A stretch of DNA of 64,000 nucleotides from the NCBI GenBank assembly GCA_963709325.1, contig CAVPVV010000003.1:2480001-2544000 (forward strand), read 5' to 3'. Shown piece by piece: positions 1 to 9,756 of this stretch (its first letter is position 1; each line of letters opens with the position of its first letter). This DNA comes from VFZN01 sp963709325 (lineage in GTDB: Bacteria; Acidobacteriota; Vicinamibacteria; Vicinamibacterales; UBA2999). The notes beneath the pieces were generated by a model. The model searched no databases. It saw nothing but the letters and a program-made list of their open reading frames with translations, and was not told the origin of the DNA. A program made the position numbers and the translations under genes.

Positions 1-1149
1 GGTCTGACTGGCCGGCGAGGAGACATAGTTGTTCTGCCGGGGATTGACGCCGCCGATGTTCGGCAGCGGCATCAGCGTCAACAGCTGGGAGGCGGCCGGG
101 TCGAACCGGTCACGCGGGATGATGTTCCCCGGGAACGGCAACCCGGTCGCGGGATCGATGAGCGCCCGGCTCAGGAAGCTGAAGTCGCCGGCCCGCTCCT
201 GCTCCGTCGCGACGATTGTCTGGCGCGTCTGGCCGCGCTTTTCACGGTAGCCCTCGAACGACCCGAAAAAGAAGGTCTTGTCGTGGATCAACGGGCCGCC
301 AAAGGTGCCGCCGTACTGGTTGAACTTGAGCGGCGGCGGTTCGGTGGTGGCGAAATAGTTCTTCGATTGGAAGTTGTCGCTGCGCATGAACTCCCAGAGC
401 GAACCGGTGAAGGCGTTGGTGCCGGATTTCGTGACCACATTCACCACCGATCCGGTGTTGCGCCCGAATTCGGCCGAGAAATTGCTCGTCTGGATCTTGA
501 ATTCCTGCACGGCGTCGACGTTCGGGCGCGCCTGCAGCGCATTGCCTTCGAGCGAGTTGTCGCTCACGCCATCGAGCAGGAAGTTGTTGGCGTCGTTGCG
601 CTGGCCATGGACGTAGAACGAGGTGCCGGCACTGGTCGTCTGACCGCGCGTCGTGACGCCGGGCGTGAGCAGCCCGAGATCGGCGAAGTTCCGGCCGCTC
701 AGCGGCAGCTCGAGAATCTGCTTCTCGTCCACGACCTTCCCGACCGACGACGTCGTCGTCTGCACCAGGATGCCTTCGGCGGTGACATTGACCGTCTCCT
801 GGACGGTGCCGACCGACATGCTCGGGTTGACGCGGGTCTCCTGGTTCACCTGGACGGTTACCGGTCCCTGGCTGAAGTGCCGGAATCCCTGGAGCTCCGC
901 GTCGATCTGGTAGCGGCCGGGCGCCAGGTTGCCGACCTCGAACTGCCCGCGATCGTCGGTCACCGCCTCGCGCGTGAGACCGGTTCCGATGTTCTTGATG
1001 GTGATCGCCACGCCCGGCAGCACGGCCCCGGACGTGTCTTGAACGGACCCGACGATCTTGCCGGCGCTGGTTTGCGCCCGGACCGCAGCCGGCAGAAGGA
1101 GGGCGGCAAGGGTGAGGACGATAGCGGGACGAAACAGGTGGTAGGCCAT
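1..1149 (-). CDS. Oar-like TonB-dependent receptor with carboxypeptidase-regulatory domain (3' end outside window)
   Basis: Outer-membrane receptor, probably for uptake of large or complex substrates. The 383 visible residues run open to the window edge, so the C-terminal barrel is missing. The order is a signal peptide (MAYHLFRPAIVLTLAALLLP, ending in AAVRAQ), a carboxypeptidase-regulatory/transthyretin-like beta-sandwich (about 28-110, with TDDRGQFEVGNLAPGRYQ), then a plug domain with ELPLSGRNFADLGLLTPGV and DGVSDNSLEG, and the first barrel strands, including GGTFGGPLIHDKTFFFGSFE, the hallmark of acidobacterial Oar-like receptors. The start has a strong Shine-Dalgarno (AGGAGGAG) 9-10 bases upstream. 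The next gene on this strand, an exported M28 peptidase, lies just upstream, so peptide uptake is a reasonable guess, but the ligand is unknown. Confidence 0.93.
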   Translation of the reverse strand, partial: MAYHLFRPAIVLTLAALLLPAAVRAQTSAGKIVGSVQDTSGAVLPGVAITIKNIGTGLTREAVTDDRGQFEVGNLAPGRYQIDAELQGFRHFSQGPVTVQVNQETRVNPSMSVGTVQETVNVTAEGILVQTTTSSVGKVVDEKQILELPLSGRNFADLGLLTPGVTTRGQTTSAGTSFYVHGQRNDANNFLLDGVSDNSLEGNALQARPNVDAVQEFKIQTSNFSAEFGRNTGSVVNVVTKSGTNAFTGSLWEFMRSDNFQSKNYFATTEPPPLKFNQYGGTFGGPLIHDKTFFFGSFEGYREKRGQTRQTIVATEQERAGDFSFLSRALIDPATGLPFPGNIIPRDRFDPAASQLLTLMPLPNIGGVNPRQNNYVSSPASQT

Positions 1150-1180
1150 GTGGCTGCTCCTCCTCCTGACAGGACGACGG

Positions 1181-2845
1181 TCAGCGCCGCGCGCTGGTGG
1201 GCGCGGCCGGAGCGCCGTCGGTCACGAACTTCGGCCGGCTGGCGTCATTGGCGAGCGTCAGCGCCGACAGGTAAATCAAGCGCGTGATCTTCTCGATCTT
1301 CGGGTAGTTGATCCGATCCCAGGTGTCGTTTGCGGTGTGATAGTCCGGGTGCTCGCCGGTGTTGAAGAGGACCATCGGCACATGCTTCACCGCGAACGGG
1401 TAATGGTCGCTGCGCGAGAACCAGCCTTCGGGGTCGTTTGCATCGGTCTTGTAATCGAGCTTGAGGCCGATCTGCTGGTTCCTGGCGTCGATGACGCGGC
1501 GCAAATCCGGGTTGTAGAGCGTGCCGATCACGTTCACCCCGTTGCGGTTCTGATCGGCCGTGGTGTTCCATTCCGGGTCGTCCTCGTCGCGCCCGATCAT
1601 GTCGGAGTTGAGGACCGCGACGGTCTTGTCGAGCGGAACGATCGGGTGATCGACGTAGTGGAACGCGCCGAGCAGGCCGTCCTCCTCCGCCTCGAAGACG
1701 AGGAACATGAGGCTGCGCTTCGGCGGCGTCGGATTGGCCTTGAAGGCTTCGGCGATCGCGATCACGGCGGCGGTGGCGGACGCGTTGTCGTCGGCGCCGT
1801 GATAGATGAAGGGGCCCGACTGGCCGACGTGGTCGTAGTGGCCGGTCACGATCACGTACTCGTCCTTCAGCGCCGGATCCGATCCCTCGATCACGCCGAC
1901 GACGTTGCGCGTCTCGATCGCCTGCCGATCCTTGATGGCGCGGCGCAGGTCGACGGTGACGTCGGGCACCGCCGCCGAGCGCGGCTGGCCGCCCTGGTCG
2001 ATCTCGTCCTGCAGCTGATCGATGGTCTTGCCCGACGGGCGCAGCAGGTCGTCGGCGACCTGGCGGGTGATCGTGAAGAACGGCAAGTCCCAGAAGGGGC
2101 TGGTCAGCGCATGGGTGCCGCGGTCGGTGCGGATCTGGCCATTGGTCGGCCCGCTCGTCTTGCGCGACGTCTTCCGGTCGGGCGTCTTCTCCTGCACGAT
2201 CAGGATCGCCGCGGCGCCGTGCTGGCGGATCACCTCGGGCTTCCACCAGTTGAACGCGTGCACGGTGTTGTAGCGGCCGAGGAAGCGGCTCTTCGGATCG
2301 TGCTCCTGCGGTTCGTGGGTCAGGACCATGACCACCTTCCCGCGGACATCGACCCCCTTGAAATCGTCGTAACCATACTCCGGCGCGGTGATGCCGTAGC
2401 CGGCGAACACCAGCGGCGCGCGGACGGCGGCGTCAATGTTCCCCTGGCGGCCGAGCGTGAAGTCCGGCCCCATCACGAAGTCGCGCGTGGCCGAGCTCCC
2501 GTCCTTGCCGATGGTGGCGCGCAGGTAGGTTTGGTCGCGGTCGATGCGAGCGGCCGACATCGGGAAGTTCTGGAAGTAGGTGCCGCGATCGCCGACCGGT
2601 TTGAGGCCGGCGCGATGAAAGAAGCCGGCGATGTAGCCGGCGGCAATTCGGCCTTCGGGGCTGAGCGAGTCGCGGCCGCCCATCTCGTCGGACGCGAGGA
2701 AGAAGATGTGGCCCTTCAGGGAGTCAGCCCGAATCGTGTTCAAGCCCGGGTCGCCCGCCTGGGCGGTGAGAGCCACGCCGAGAGAGGCGGCGAGGAGCGC
2801 AATCGAGAGGCTGCGCACGGGGTGGATGGTCAGTTTCTGGAACAT
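1181..2845 (-). CDS. Exported M28-family zinc metallopeptidase with PA domain
   Basis: Predicted secreted or periplasmic aminopeptidase of the M28 family, 554 aa. Residues 1-30 form a signal peptide. A protease-associated (PA) insert lies about 130-300, containing LVFAGYGITAPEYGYDDF and GKVVMVLTHEPQ. The di-zinc catalytic core follows: GHYDHVG (His ligand), YHGADDNASATAA (bridging Asp), FEAEEDGLLGA (catalytic Glu plus Glu ligand), NSDMIGRDE (Asp ligand) and DYHTANDTWDRINY (C-terminal His ligand). The full ligand set is present, so it should be active. The start is ATG with GAGGTGCC upstream. The gap to the receptor gene is only 31 bp, which suggests co-transcription. Exact substrate (N-terminal residues or other amino-acyl compounds) is not readable from sequence. 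Confidence 0.95.
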   Translation of the reverse strand: MFQKLTIHPVRSLSIALLAASLGVALTAQAGDPGLNTIRADSLKGHIFFLASDEMGGRDSLSPEGRIAAGYIAGFFHRAGLKPVGDRGTYFQNFPMSAARIDRDQTYLRATIGKDGSSATRDFVMGPDFTLGRQGNIDAAVRAPLVFAGYGITAPEYGYDDFKGVDVRGKVVMVLTHEPQEHDPKSRFLGRYNTVHAFNWWKPEVIRQHGAAAILIVQEKTPDRKTSRKTSGPTNGQIRTDRGTHALTSPFWDLPFFTITRQVADDLLRPSGKTIDQLQDEIDQGGQPRSAAVPDVTVDLRRAIKDRQAIETRNVVGVIEGSDPALKDEYVIVTGHYDHVGQSGPFIYHGADDNASATAAVIAIAEAFKANPTPPKRSLMFLVFEAEEDGLLGAFHYVDHPIVPLDKTVAVLNSDMIGRDEDDPEWNTTADQNRNGVNVIGTLYNPDLRRVIDARNQQIGLKLDYKTDANDPEGWFSRSDHYPFAVKHVPMVLFNTGEHPDYHTANDTWDRINYPKIEKITRLIYLSALTLANDASRPKFVTDGAPAAPTSARR

Positions 2846-3086
2846 CGGGCACCTCGTCTATCTGAGAGTGAACCCGCTGAGCACACCCTTGTGTTTCACA
2901 GTGGGCGTCTGCCTGTCCTCATTCGTAAGATCGGGCTGACCTTAGTGACGCGCCTGTAAGGTGTCAACAGCTTTCGCCGATTGGCTGCGCAACTGGATGA
3001 GCTTCGGCGCGGGCTGTTCGCGATGCGCCGCAGAAGGACGATCGTCGCGATAAAGGGGTGCCCGTGATCAACGGAACGGCCGGTCG

Positions 3087-3299
3087 TTATCGCCCGTAGC
3101 GCTCCAGCAGCACCGCATAACGCGGATTCGAGCGTACCGGATCCCACGCGGGATCGACGCGCACATCGTGTATCGTGAAGGCCGTCTGCGCTTCGAGCAG
3201 CCGCTCGAGTTCGGCGAGCGCCGCATCGATTTGACCGGTCGCCGCATAGACGGTTCTGCCGATCATCGCCGCGGCGGCATGATACCGCGCCCCGCCGAG
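3087..3299 (-). pseudogene. C-terminal remnant of a TPR-type protein
   Basis: A short open frame, closed upstream by an in-frame TGA, reads AALAELERLLEAQTAFTIHD and then RVDPAWDPVRSNPRYAVLLE before a normal stop. The 'DP.WDP.R..PR(Y/F)..LL' ending is typical of the last segment of TPR proteins, including the long Ser/Thr-kinase or winged-helix TPR proteins of Acidobacteriota. No upstream body of such a gene is present, because the frameshifted permease abuts it on the same strand. I read it as a decayed tail rather than a functional 60-residue gene. Confidence 0.5.
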
Positions 3300-3310
3300 T
3301 CATCCCGGCG

Positions 3311-5786
3311 CTATTCGTACCTGAGCGCCACCATCGGATCGACGTTCATCGCCCGGCGCGCGGGCAGGTAACACGCGAGGACCGCCACGCCGACAGGAGC
3401 AGCGCCGCGCCGCCGAACGTCCACGGATCCGTGGCGCCAACGCCGAACAGCAGGCTCGACATCAGCCGGGTCAGTCCATACGCCGCAGCCAGGCCGATCG
3501 CCACGCCTACCATCGTCAACACCACCCCCTGCCCGACGATCAGCCGGAACACGTCGCTCCGCTGCGCGCCCAGCGCCACGCGGATGCCGATCTGCTGCGT
3601 GTTCTCCGACACCGAGCACGCGATCACGCCGTAGAGGCCGACCGTGGTCAGGATCAAGGCCACCGCCGCGAACAGCCCCAGCAGCAGCGTGTTGAAGCGC
3701 GGGGTGGCCACTGAGCGGTTGAGCACCTCTTCGACCGTGCGGATGGCGTAGACGGGCGCGTTCGCGTCCAGCGACTGCACCACGCCGCGCACCGACCGCT
3801 GCAGCGCGCGCGGGTCGCCGGCGGCGCGCACCACCACGGTCATCGCCGACATCGGCATCTGACTCTGCGGGAAATAGATCTCCGGCTGCGCCGCGCCCTG
3901 CAGGCTGCCATGCTTCACGTCGGCCACCACGCCGACGATCTCGCGCAGGCCCGATTCGTCGTCTCGAACGGGGATCGTCGAGAACCCGGGGGCCACCCGC
4001 TTGCCGATCGGATCCTCGTTCGGAAACAGCTGCCGCACCAGCGCTTCGTTCACGATCAGCACCGGCGCCGCGTTCAGCGTGTCGCGGTCGGTGAAGTCCC
4101 TCCCGCGCATCACCGCGATCCCCATCGTCTTGAAATAGTCTGGGCCGGCCATGTGGATCACCGACCGACGGCCGATCGGCTGGATTGGTCGGACGTCCCT
4201 GGATCTCGACGCTGGTGGTGGCGCCGGCGCCGCTGAGGGGCAGCTGGAACACCACGCTGACGCTGGCCACGCGAGGCAGCGCCTTCAGTCGCGTCGTCAG
4301 CTCCTGGTAGAAGTCGGCGATCTGCTGCGGCGTCGAGGCGCGCGCCGCCGACGGCGCGACGTTGAAGGTGAGCGTCTGTGCCGGGTCGAATCCCGGCGCC
4401 ACCTGCTGCAGACGGACGAAGCTGTTGATCAGCAGGCCCGCGCCCACCAGCAGCACCAGGGCGAGAGCGACTTCCGCCACCACCAACAAGCTGCGGGTGC
4501 GGGTCGTCTGCACGCTGGCGGTCGCGCCGCGCCGGCCCTGACTGAGCGCCTCGGCGAGGTTGGTCTTCGAGATCAGCAGCGCCGGCGCCAGACCGAAGGC
4601 GATGCCCGTCAGGAGCGACACCGCGGCCGTGAACGCCAGCACGCGCAGGTCGAGCTCGGTCTCGGCCACACGCGCCAGGGACTCGGGGCTGAGCGCGACG
4701 ATCAGATCCGTGCCCCAGTAGGCGAGCACCATCCCGAGCACGCCGCCCATGCCCGCCAGCAGCACGCTCTCGGTCAGCAGCTGGCGGATGATGCGCGCGG
4801 CGCTTGCGCCGAGCGCCAGCCTCACCTTGATCTCACGCTGCCGGCTGATGGCGCGCTCGAGCAGCAGGTTGGCCACGTTCACGCAGGCGATCAGGAGCAC
4901 GAATGCGACGGCGCCGAGCAGCAGCAGGAGTGTGGGCCGCAGATTACCGACCACGTTGTCGAGCAGCGGGCGGACGCCGATGGTCATCTCCTTGTTCGCG
5001 TCGGGGTATTCGCTGGCGAGCCCGCTCGCGATCACGGCAAGCTCCGACCGCGCCTGTTCGATCGTGACGCCCGGCTTCAGCCGCCCGATGGCGCGCCAGC
5101 CGCGATAGCCGCGCGCCACCATGATCGCGCCAGGATCCGGCGGCCGCTCGTTGTCGAGCGCGGTGCTGATCCACACCTGCGGCGGCTGCGGCTGGATTGG
5201 AAACCTGAACCCCGCCGGCATCACGCCGACGATGGTGAAGCGGGAGTTGTTGAGATCGATGCCGCGTCCGATGGCACCGGCGTCGCCGCCGAACTGCTCC
5301 TGCCATGTCTCGTAAGCTCAGGATTGCGGGACGTCCGGCCGGGCCGCCGCCCGCCGCATCCTCCTCGGCTAGGAATGCGCGTCCGAGCCCCGGCTGCACG
5401 CCAAGCAGCGGCAACAGGTCGGCGGTGATCACCGTGCCGCGGAGCAGCTGCGCCTCGCGGTCGCCGGTGAGCGTCAGATTCAGGTTGTAGTAGGCGGCGA
5501 GATGCGCGAACGCCTGGCTCCGCTCGCGCACGTCGGCGAAGTTGCGGAAAGAGAATTGCGACAGCGCGGTGCGGTCCTGCGTGGTCTGCTGGCCGAGCGC
5601 CATCACGCGATCCGGCTCGGCGAACGGCAGCGGCTCGAGCAGCACGGCGTTGACGACGCTGAAGATGGCGGTGTTGGCGCCGATGCCGAGGGCGAGCGTG
5701 AGGATGGCGATGGCGCTGTAGGCGGGCTTCTGACACAGCATCCGGGCGCCGTAGACGAGGTCGTGCCAGAAGGTTTCGAGGAACAT
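3311..5786 (-). pseudogene. ADOP-type (MacB/FtsX-like) ABC transporter permease, frameshifted
   Basis: An orphan permease of the acidobacterial duplicated type (two MacB-PCD plus FtsX halves, normally about 800-900 aa). The N-terminus starts MFLETFWHDLVYGARML and has the first membrane segment with LTLALGIGANTAIFSVVNA. The first FtsX half contains LIACVNVANLLLERAISRQR. The second half has TVGLYGVIACSVSENTQQIG and ends LPARRAMNVDPMVALRYE. The single protein is spread over three frames: a +1 shift near 5312, a +1 near 4170 and a -1 near 3395. Each break is one base and the sequence on both sides stays family-like with no extra stops. This could be either a young pseudogene or assembly error. 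Two intact relatives lie at 42031-44808 and 49565-52081. Confidence 0.85.
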
Positions 5787-5858
5787 GGTCACACCCCGAT
5801 GGAAGACTGCTGCGAGGTCGATATTACGCGCTGACGGGACTGACGCGACGCCGGTCAT

Positions 5859-6154
5859 CCCGGAGTTCGCCCCACGATCACGTCAGCGGTGCGGGTGGAA
5901 GAGGCGGTTCCGGGGCGGGGAGGAGGCCCGGCGCTGTCGACGGCAACTCGCGCGTCTACACGCGCCCATCGAGGGCCTCGACTGCAGCGCTGTTCGGAGC
6001 GGAGCTGTTTCAAGACGCGCTAGGTCGATGCGGCCCGGCCAATGAGCATTCGCGACGATGTCCTATCTGACTGCTCTGCGCTTATCGAATGGCCGACACG
6101 GGATGGAGCCATGGCGGAAGCGACTGGCCTGTGATCGACGGTCGCTGGTTCAGC
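5859..6154. other. Intergenic stretch without recognisable gene
   Basis: About 300 bases upstream of the frameshifted permease and downstream of the ankyrin-tail remnant. Short open frames on both strands show no family resemblance or good ribosome binding site. The promoter of the minus-strand permease should lie here, but I cannot point to clear -10/-35 boxes in this GC-rich sequence. Confidence 0.4.
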
Positions 6155-6400
6155 GCTTCTCCAGCAGCGCCAACGCCTCCGGCCACGGCTGGATCCGCTG
6201 CACCGGCCCGTTCGCCATGTCCGCCGTCGTCTTCCCCTCGCGGTTGACGGCCTTCGGGTCCGCGCCCTTCGAGACCTGGTAGAGAATCATCTCGCACGTC
6301 GCCGCGCGCGGCGGCGTTGAAGGGAGCCGCCATCATCCCCGTCGGCGCGAAGTTGTGGGTGTTGCCGGCAAGGCCCTCGCCGTAGCCGACCCCGGCCGCG
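6155..6400 (-). pseudogene. Partial duplicate of the 3' end of an ankyrin-repeat gene
   Basis: This segment is a close copy of 27655-27964, the 3' end of the ankyrin gene in the DUF1592/DUF1552 operon. Long blocks are identical, for example gttgtgggtgttgccggcaa and ccatgtccgccgtcgtcttc. It is about 64 bases shorter: the bases encoding the repeat between 'AAARGDV' and 'GMMAA' are missing and the frame is lost. In the minus frame one still reads GVGYGEGLAGNTHNFAPTG. It ends 8 bases before the stop codon of the propeller gene. It is a non-functional fragment left by duplication or recombination, probably from a paralogous operon. Confidence 0.85.
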
Positions 6401-6407
6401 CCACCAG

Positions 6408-9400
6408 TCACGGCACGACGATCACCGTCTCGTTCGAAGCGTGGGACATCCCCGTCGGTCCACCAACGGCGTACACGCGGACGTAATAGGTGCCGGCGGG
6501 CGGCGAGGCGCTGAGACTCGTACCTGCCACGGGTACGCGTGCGATGCTCGCGTTGAGCGGGCCGAACCCCGCTTCGACCAGGTAGCCCGCGGCGCCCGTG
6601 ACGGGCGTCCAGTTCACGGTCACGACGCCGCCGCTGAGCTGCGCGTTCACGGCCGGCGCATCGAGCGGAAAGACACCGCCCACGGACACCAGCAGCTCTG
6701 GAGACGGCGCCGGGATGCCACAGGCGTTCTGCCCGTGGAGCGTCACGAAGTACGCGCCCGGCGGCGCGTCGGCCGAGAACTGCGTCGCCGAGCCAACCGA
6801 GAATCGTCCGATGTTGGCCTGGCCGCTCGCGGTCCCGGCGCTCAACGCGTAGGTCATCGGCGCCGCGAGAACCGGATCCGGCCAGGCGATGGTCACGGTC
6901 GTGCCGTTCACCGTGGCGGTCGGAGAGGGGGATACGAAGGGACCGAAGCAGAAGCCTCCGCTCGCCGTGAATGCCGATTCGGGTGACGCCGGGCCAACGC
7001 CTGCGGCACTCACGGCGCGGACCCGTGTGTAGTACGTGCCGGGTGGCACGGCCCCTTGATAGAGGAAGCCTCCGTCGCTTCCCGCGATTGGGATGGTCCC
7101 GATGTTCGAGCTTCCGGGTGAGCTGCCGACTTCTAGCTGGTAGCCCGTGACGTCGCCTCCGACGGCCGGCGGCCTCCAGAACAGGAAGAGGCCCTGGCCC
7201 GGAATCTGGCCGGCGCTCGGCGCCGTGGGAGGTCCCGGCAAGCCCGCCAGCCCGGTCGTCGGGTAGAACTGCAGCCAGGCGCCGAAGATGTTGCCCGCCG
7301 CCACCAGTCCCTCTGGATACGCCAGCACACGGGTGCCGGTCCCGGTCTGATTGTCTGGCTCGAACGGCCCGTTCACCTGACCGGTCGCTGCGTCGACGGC
7401 CGCGAACGCCGGACGGAACGCGCCGTTCACTTGCGAGAATGCGCCGGCCAGATACACGTTCGGTCCCAGCACGTCGATGTCGAACACCTGGGCATCGATC
7501 GCCGGGTTGAACGCCGTGACCGCTCCTCCGGGCACGGTGATGGCAGCGGCGCGGAGCCGGGCTTGGCCGTTCACCGACAAAAAGAGGCCTCCCAGGTACA
7601 GCGTGGAGCCCGCCACCTTCATCGTGTTGATGGTGGGTGTGGCGCCGCTCGTGAGCGTGACGCTGAGCGCGGTCAGCGCCGGCGTGCCCGACGCCAGATC
7701 GAAGGCGGCCAATCCCTGGCGTACCTGGCCGCCGATCATGGAGAAATCGCCCCCCACGTACAGCGACTGGCCGGCCAGCACGATCTTGTTGACACCGCCG
7801 CCGCCCGTGTCGGCGGTGAACGGCAGGACGGCCCCCGTCGTGGCATCGACGCGCGCGAAGCCGAATCGTGGCTGGCCGCCGACGCTCGTGAAGTGGCCGC
7901 CGATGTAGGCCGTTGAGCCCTGCACCGCCACGGAGCGGCCGCCGAGGTTGCTGCCGATGGCACCGCTGGCGTTCGGGTTCCAGGGGAGCAGCGCGCCGGT
8001 CCGCCGATCGACCGCGGCGAAATTGGGCCGCGACGCCCCGTTCACCGTCTGGAAGATGCCGGCCAGGTACAAAGTGTTGCCCGCAGCCGTGATCCCCCGC
8101 ACCGGGCCGTCCACCGTAATCGAGAACGGCAGCGGCTCGTTGGTGACGAGGTCGATGGCGGCGACGCCGGGCCGCGGCACCGCCCCGACTTCCGTGAAGC
8201 TGCCCGCAACGAGGATGTCGCCCGTGGCCGACGCCCGCAGCACGCTCGTGCCGGCCGTGCCCGGATTCCATGGCAGTGCCACGCCGGTCGACGTCGAGAC
8301 GGCGGCCGCGCCCAGGCGCGGGGCGCCGCCGATCCTCGAGAATCCGCCGCCGGCGTAGAGCGTCTCGCCGATTCGCAACAAGGCCAACACCGCGCCGTTG
8401 GCGCCGGCAGACCAGCTGTCGACGGCGCCTGTCGAGGCATTCACGCGGGCGAGTCCCATCCGCGGCTGACCGCCCACGGTCTGGAAATTTCCGCCGATGT
8501 AGAGATCGGCTCCATCGGGTAGCAGCGATCCCACTTGCCCGTTTGTGTCCGTCTGAAACGGAAGCGTCGCGCCGCTCGCGATGTCGATGGCCCCCACGTC
8601 GACGCGGGCGCTGGTGCCGATTGCCGTGAACAAGCCACCCAGATACAACGTGTTACCCGAGAGCTGCATCGCATTCACGATCGCTCCGTTGTTCAGCATC
8701 GTCGTCGGCGAGGCGGCCAGCGCTCCCGTCGTCGCGTCCACGGCGGCGAACCCGGGACGGGCCGTGCCCGAGGCGGTCGCAAATGGGCCTCCCAGGAACA
8801 CCGTGCCGCCGCTCACCGCGAGGACATATCCCGGGCCACTGAGCGCGGGGTTCCACGGGAGCAGGGCGCCGGTGGTGAGATTGAACGCCGCGCCGTTGCC
8901 GCGCGGGATTCCGTTCACGGCGGAGAAGAGGCCGACGACATAGAGCGTGGACCCCTCTTTCCACAGCCCGATCGCGATGCCGTTCAATGTCGGCCGGAAG
9001 GCCATGTCCACGCCGCCGCTCGGCGTCAGATGCGCGAGTCCGGACCATCCGCTCCCGCCGCCGTTGTTGATGCGGGTAAAACTGCCGGCCACGTACCACC
9101 CGCCCGCGCCGTCCGGGATCACGGCGCTGACAGAACCGTTGCGCGGGACGGACATGTCGAGGACCGCCCGGGTCCGCGCTGCAGTCGTCGGATCGAACAG
9201 CGCGAACGGCTCGTCCTTGTCGACTGCTGACAGGCCGAGGTTCGCCGGGCCGGCCACATAGAGCGTATTGTCGACGCGAGCCACGTCGAAGACCTGGCCC
9301 GTTACCGTCCACGGCAGGCGGTTTTCGCTCTGGACCTGGGCGGCGGCGACGCCGCTGCCGAGCAACCAGGCGGACACGAGGAGGATCACGGTGAAGGGGA

Positions 9401-9413
9401 ATCGGCGATCCAT
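6408..9413 (-). CDS. Large secreted beta-propeller (delta-60/DUF5122-like) protein with C-terminal FN3-like domains
   Basis: A 1001-residue exported protein of unknown role. A signal peptide (about 1-25) is followed by roughly 13 units of 45-60 residues with the theme LY(V/L)(G/A)G.F..(V/I).G..R.G.A..(D/N)..TGA..PW.P, for example TLYLGGLFTAIGTSARVDVG and LYAGGGFSRIGGAPRLGAAA. This is the DUF5122 / delta-60 propeller pattern. From about residue 720 three FN3-like domains follow, each with a PGTYY.RV(R/Y)A or PGAYFVTLHG core. There are no catalytic motifs, sortase or PEP-CTERM signals. The start is ATG with AAGGAG nicely spaced. It may be a surface or extracellular binding protein; that is inference from architecture only. 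Confidence 0.9.
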   Translation of the reverse strand: MDRRFPFTVILLVSAWLLGSGVAAAQVQSENRLPWTVTGQVFDVARVDNTLYVAGPANLGLSAVDKDEPFALFDPTTAARTRAVLDMSVPRNGSVSAVIPDGAGGWYVAGSFTRINNGGGSGWSGLAHLTPSGGVDMAFRPTLNGIAIGLWKEGSTLYVVGLFSAVNGIPRGNGAAFNLTTGALLPWNPALSGPGYVLAVSGGTVFLGGPFATASGTARPGFAAVDATTGALAASPTTMLNNGAIVNAMQLSGNTLYLGGLFTAIGTSARVDVGAIDIASGATLPFQTDTNGQVGSLLPDGADLYIGGNFQTVGGQPRMGLARVNASTGAVDSWSAGANGAVLALLRIGETLYAGGGFSRIGGAPRLGAAAVSTSTGVALPWNPGTAGTSVLRASATGDILVAGSFTEVGAVPRPGVAAIDLVTNEPLPFSITVDGPVRGITAAGNTLYLAGIFQTVNGASRPNFAAVDRRTGALLPWNPNASGAIGSNLGGRSVAVQGSTAYIGGHFTSVGGQPRFGFARVDATTGAVLPFTADTGGGGVNKIVLAGQSLYVGGDFSMIGGQVRQGLAAFDLASGTPALTALSVTLTSGATPTINTMKVAGSTLYLGGLFLSVNGQARLRAAAITVPGGAVTAFNPAIDAQVFDIDVLGPNVYLAGAFSQVNGAFRPAFAAVDAATGQVNGPFEPDNQTGTGTRVLAYPEGLVAAGNIFGAWLQFYPTTGLAGLPGPPTAPSAGQIPGQGLFLFWRPPAVGGDVTGYQLEVGSSPGSSNIGTIPIAGSDGGFLYQGAVPPGTYYTRVRAVSAAGVGPASPESAFTASGGFCFGPFVSPSPTATVNGTTVTIAWPDPVLAAPMTYALSAGTASGQANIGRFSVGSATQFSADAPPGAYFVTLHGQNACGIPAPSPELLVSVGGVFPLDAPAVNAQLSGGVVTVNWTPVTGAAGYLVEAGFGPLNASIARVPVAGTSLSASPPAGTYYVRVYAVGGPTGMSHASNETVIVVP

Positions 9414-9756
9414 TGGCCACTCCTTGGCGATGCCGGGCGCCGTTCGGGCACTCGACGAGCTCGCTACTCAAGGTGCGACATCAGCGCGAAAGTGGGGTCA
9501 CGTCTCGTGCCAGCACGCCGTCAGGAGGGTGTTGTTGACGTCCACGGCCGGAAACAGGCAAGCGGACCCCATGAGCCACACCCGACATTCGGCGGCAGAC
9601 CGGCCGTCGCGCGTCAGACCGGCGCCATGCGAGCGTGGTATCGTCTGCGCCATCGATCGCTCGCCCACATGCCCTGGCACTCTCGCGTGAATTCGTCGTG
9701 AAGGACTGCGACGGCCAGCGGCTGGCGTGGGGACACGAGAGCGCGAAGGGATGCGG
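9414..9756. other. Intergenic stretch between divergent genes
   Basis: The propeller gene leaves leftwards and the methyltransferase rightwards, so both promoters should lie here. Small open frames on both strands are not family-like. I see no repeat or RNA gene. Confidence 0.4.

Noticed and set aside
283..1287. 334-residue plus-strand frame
   Set aside because: Antisense to the TonB-dependent receptor, which has a signal peptide, plug and a strong ribosome binding site.
1148..2959. 603-residue open frame on the plus strand
   Set aside because: It lies fully antisense to the M28 peptidase gene, is rich in Arg/Gly/Ala/Val without any motif, and is the GC-driven mirror of the real codons.
2896..3303. 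135-residue minus-strand frame rich in Arg and Ser
   Set aside because: Another frame of the same stretch gives the recognisable TPR ending. This one has no motif and runs through the M28 promoter region.
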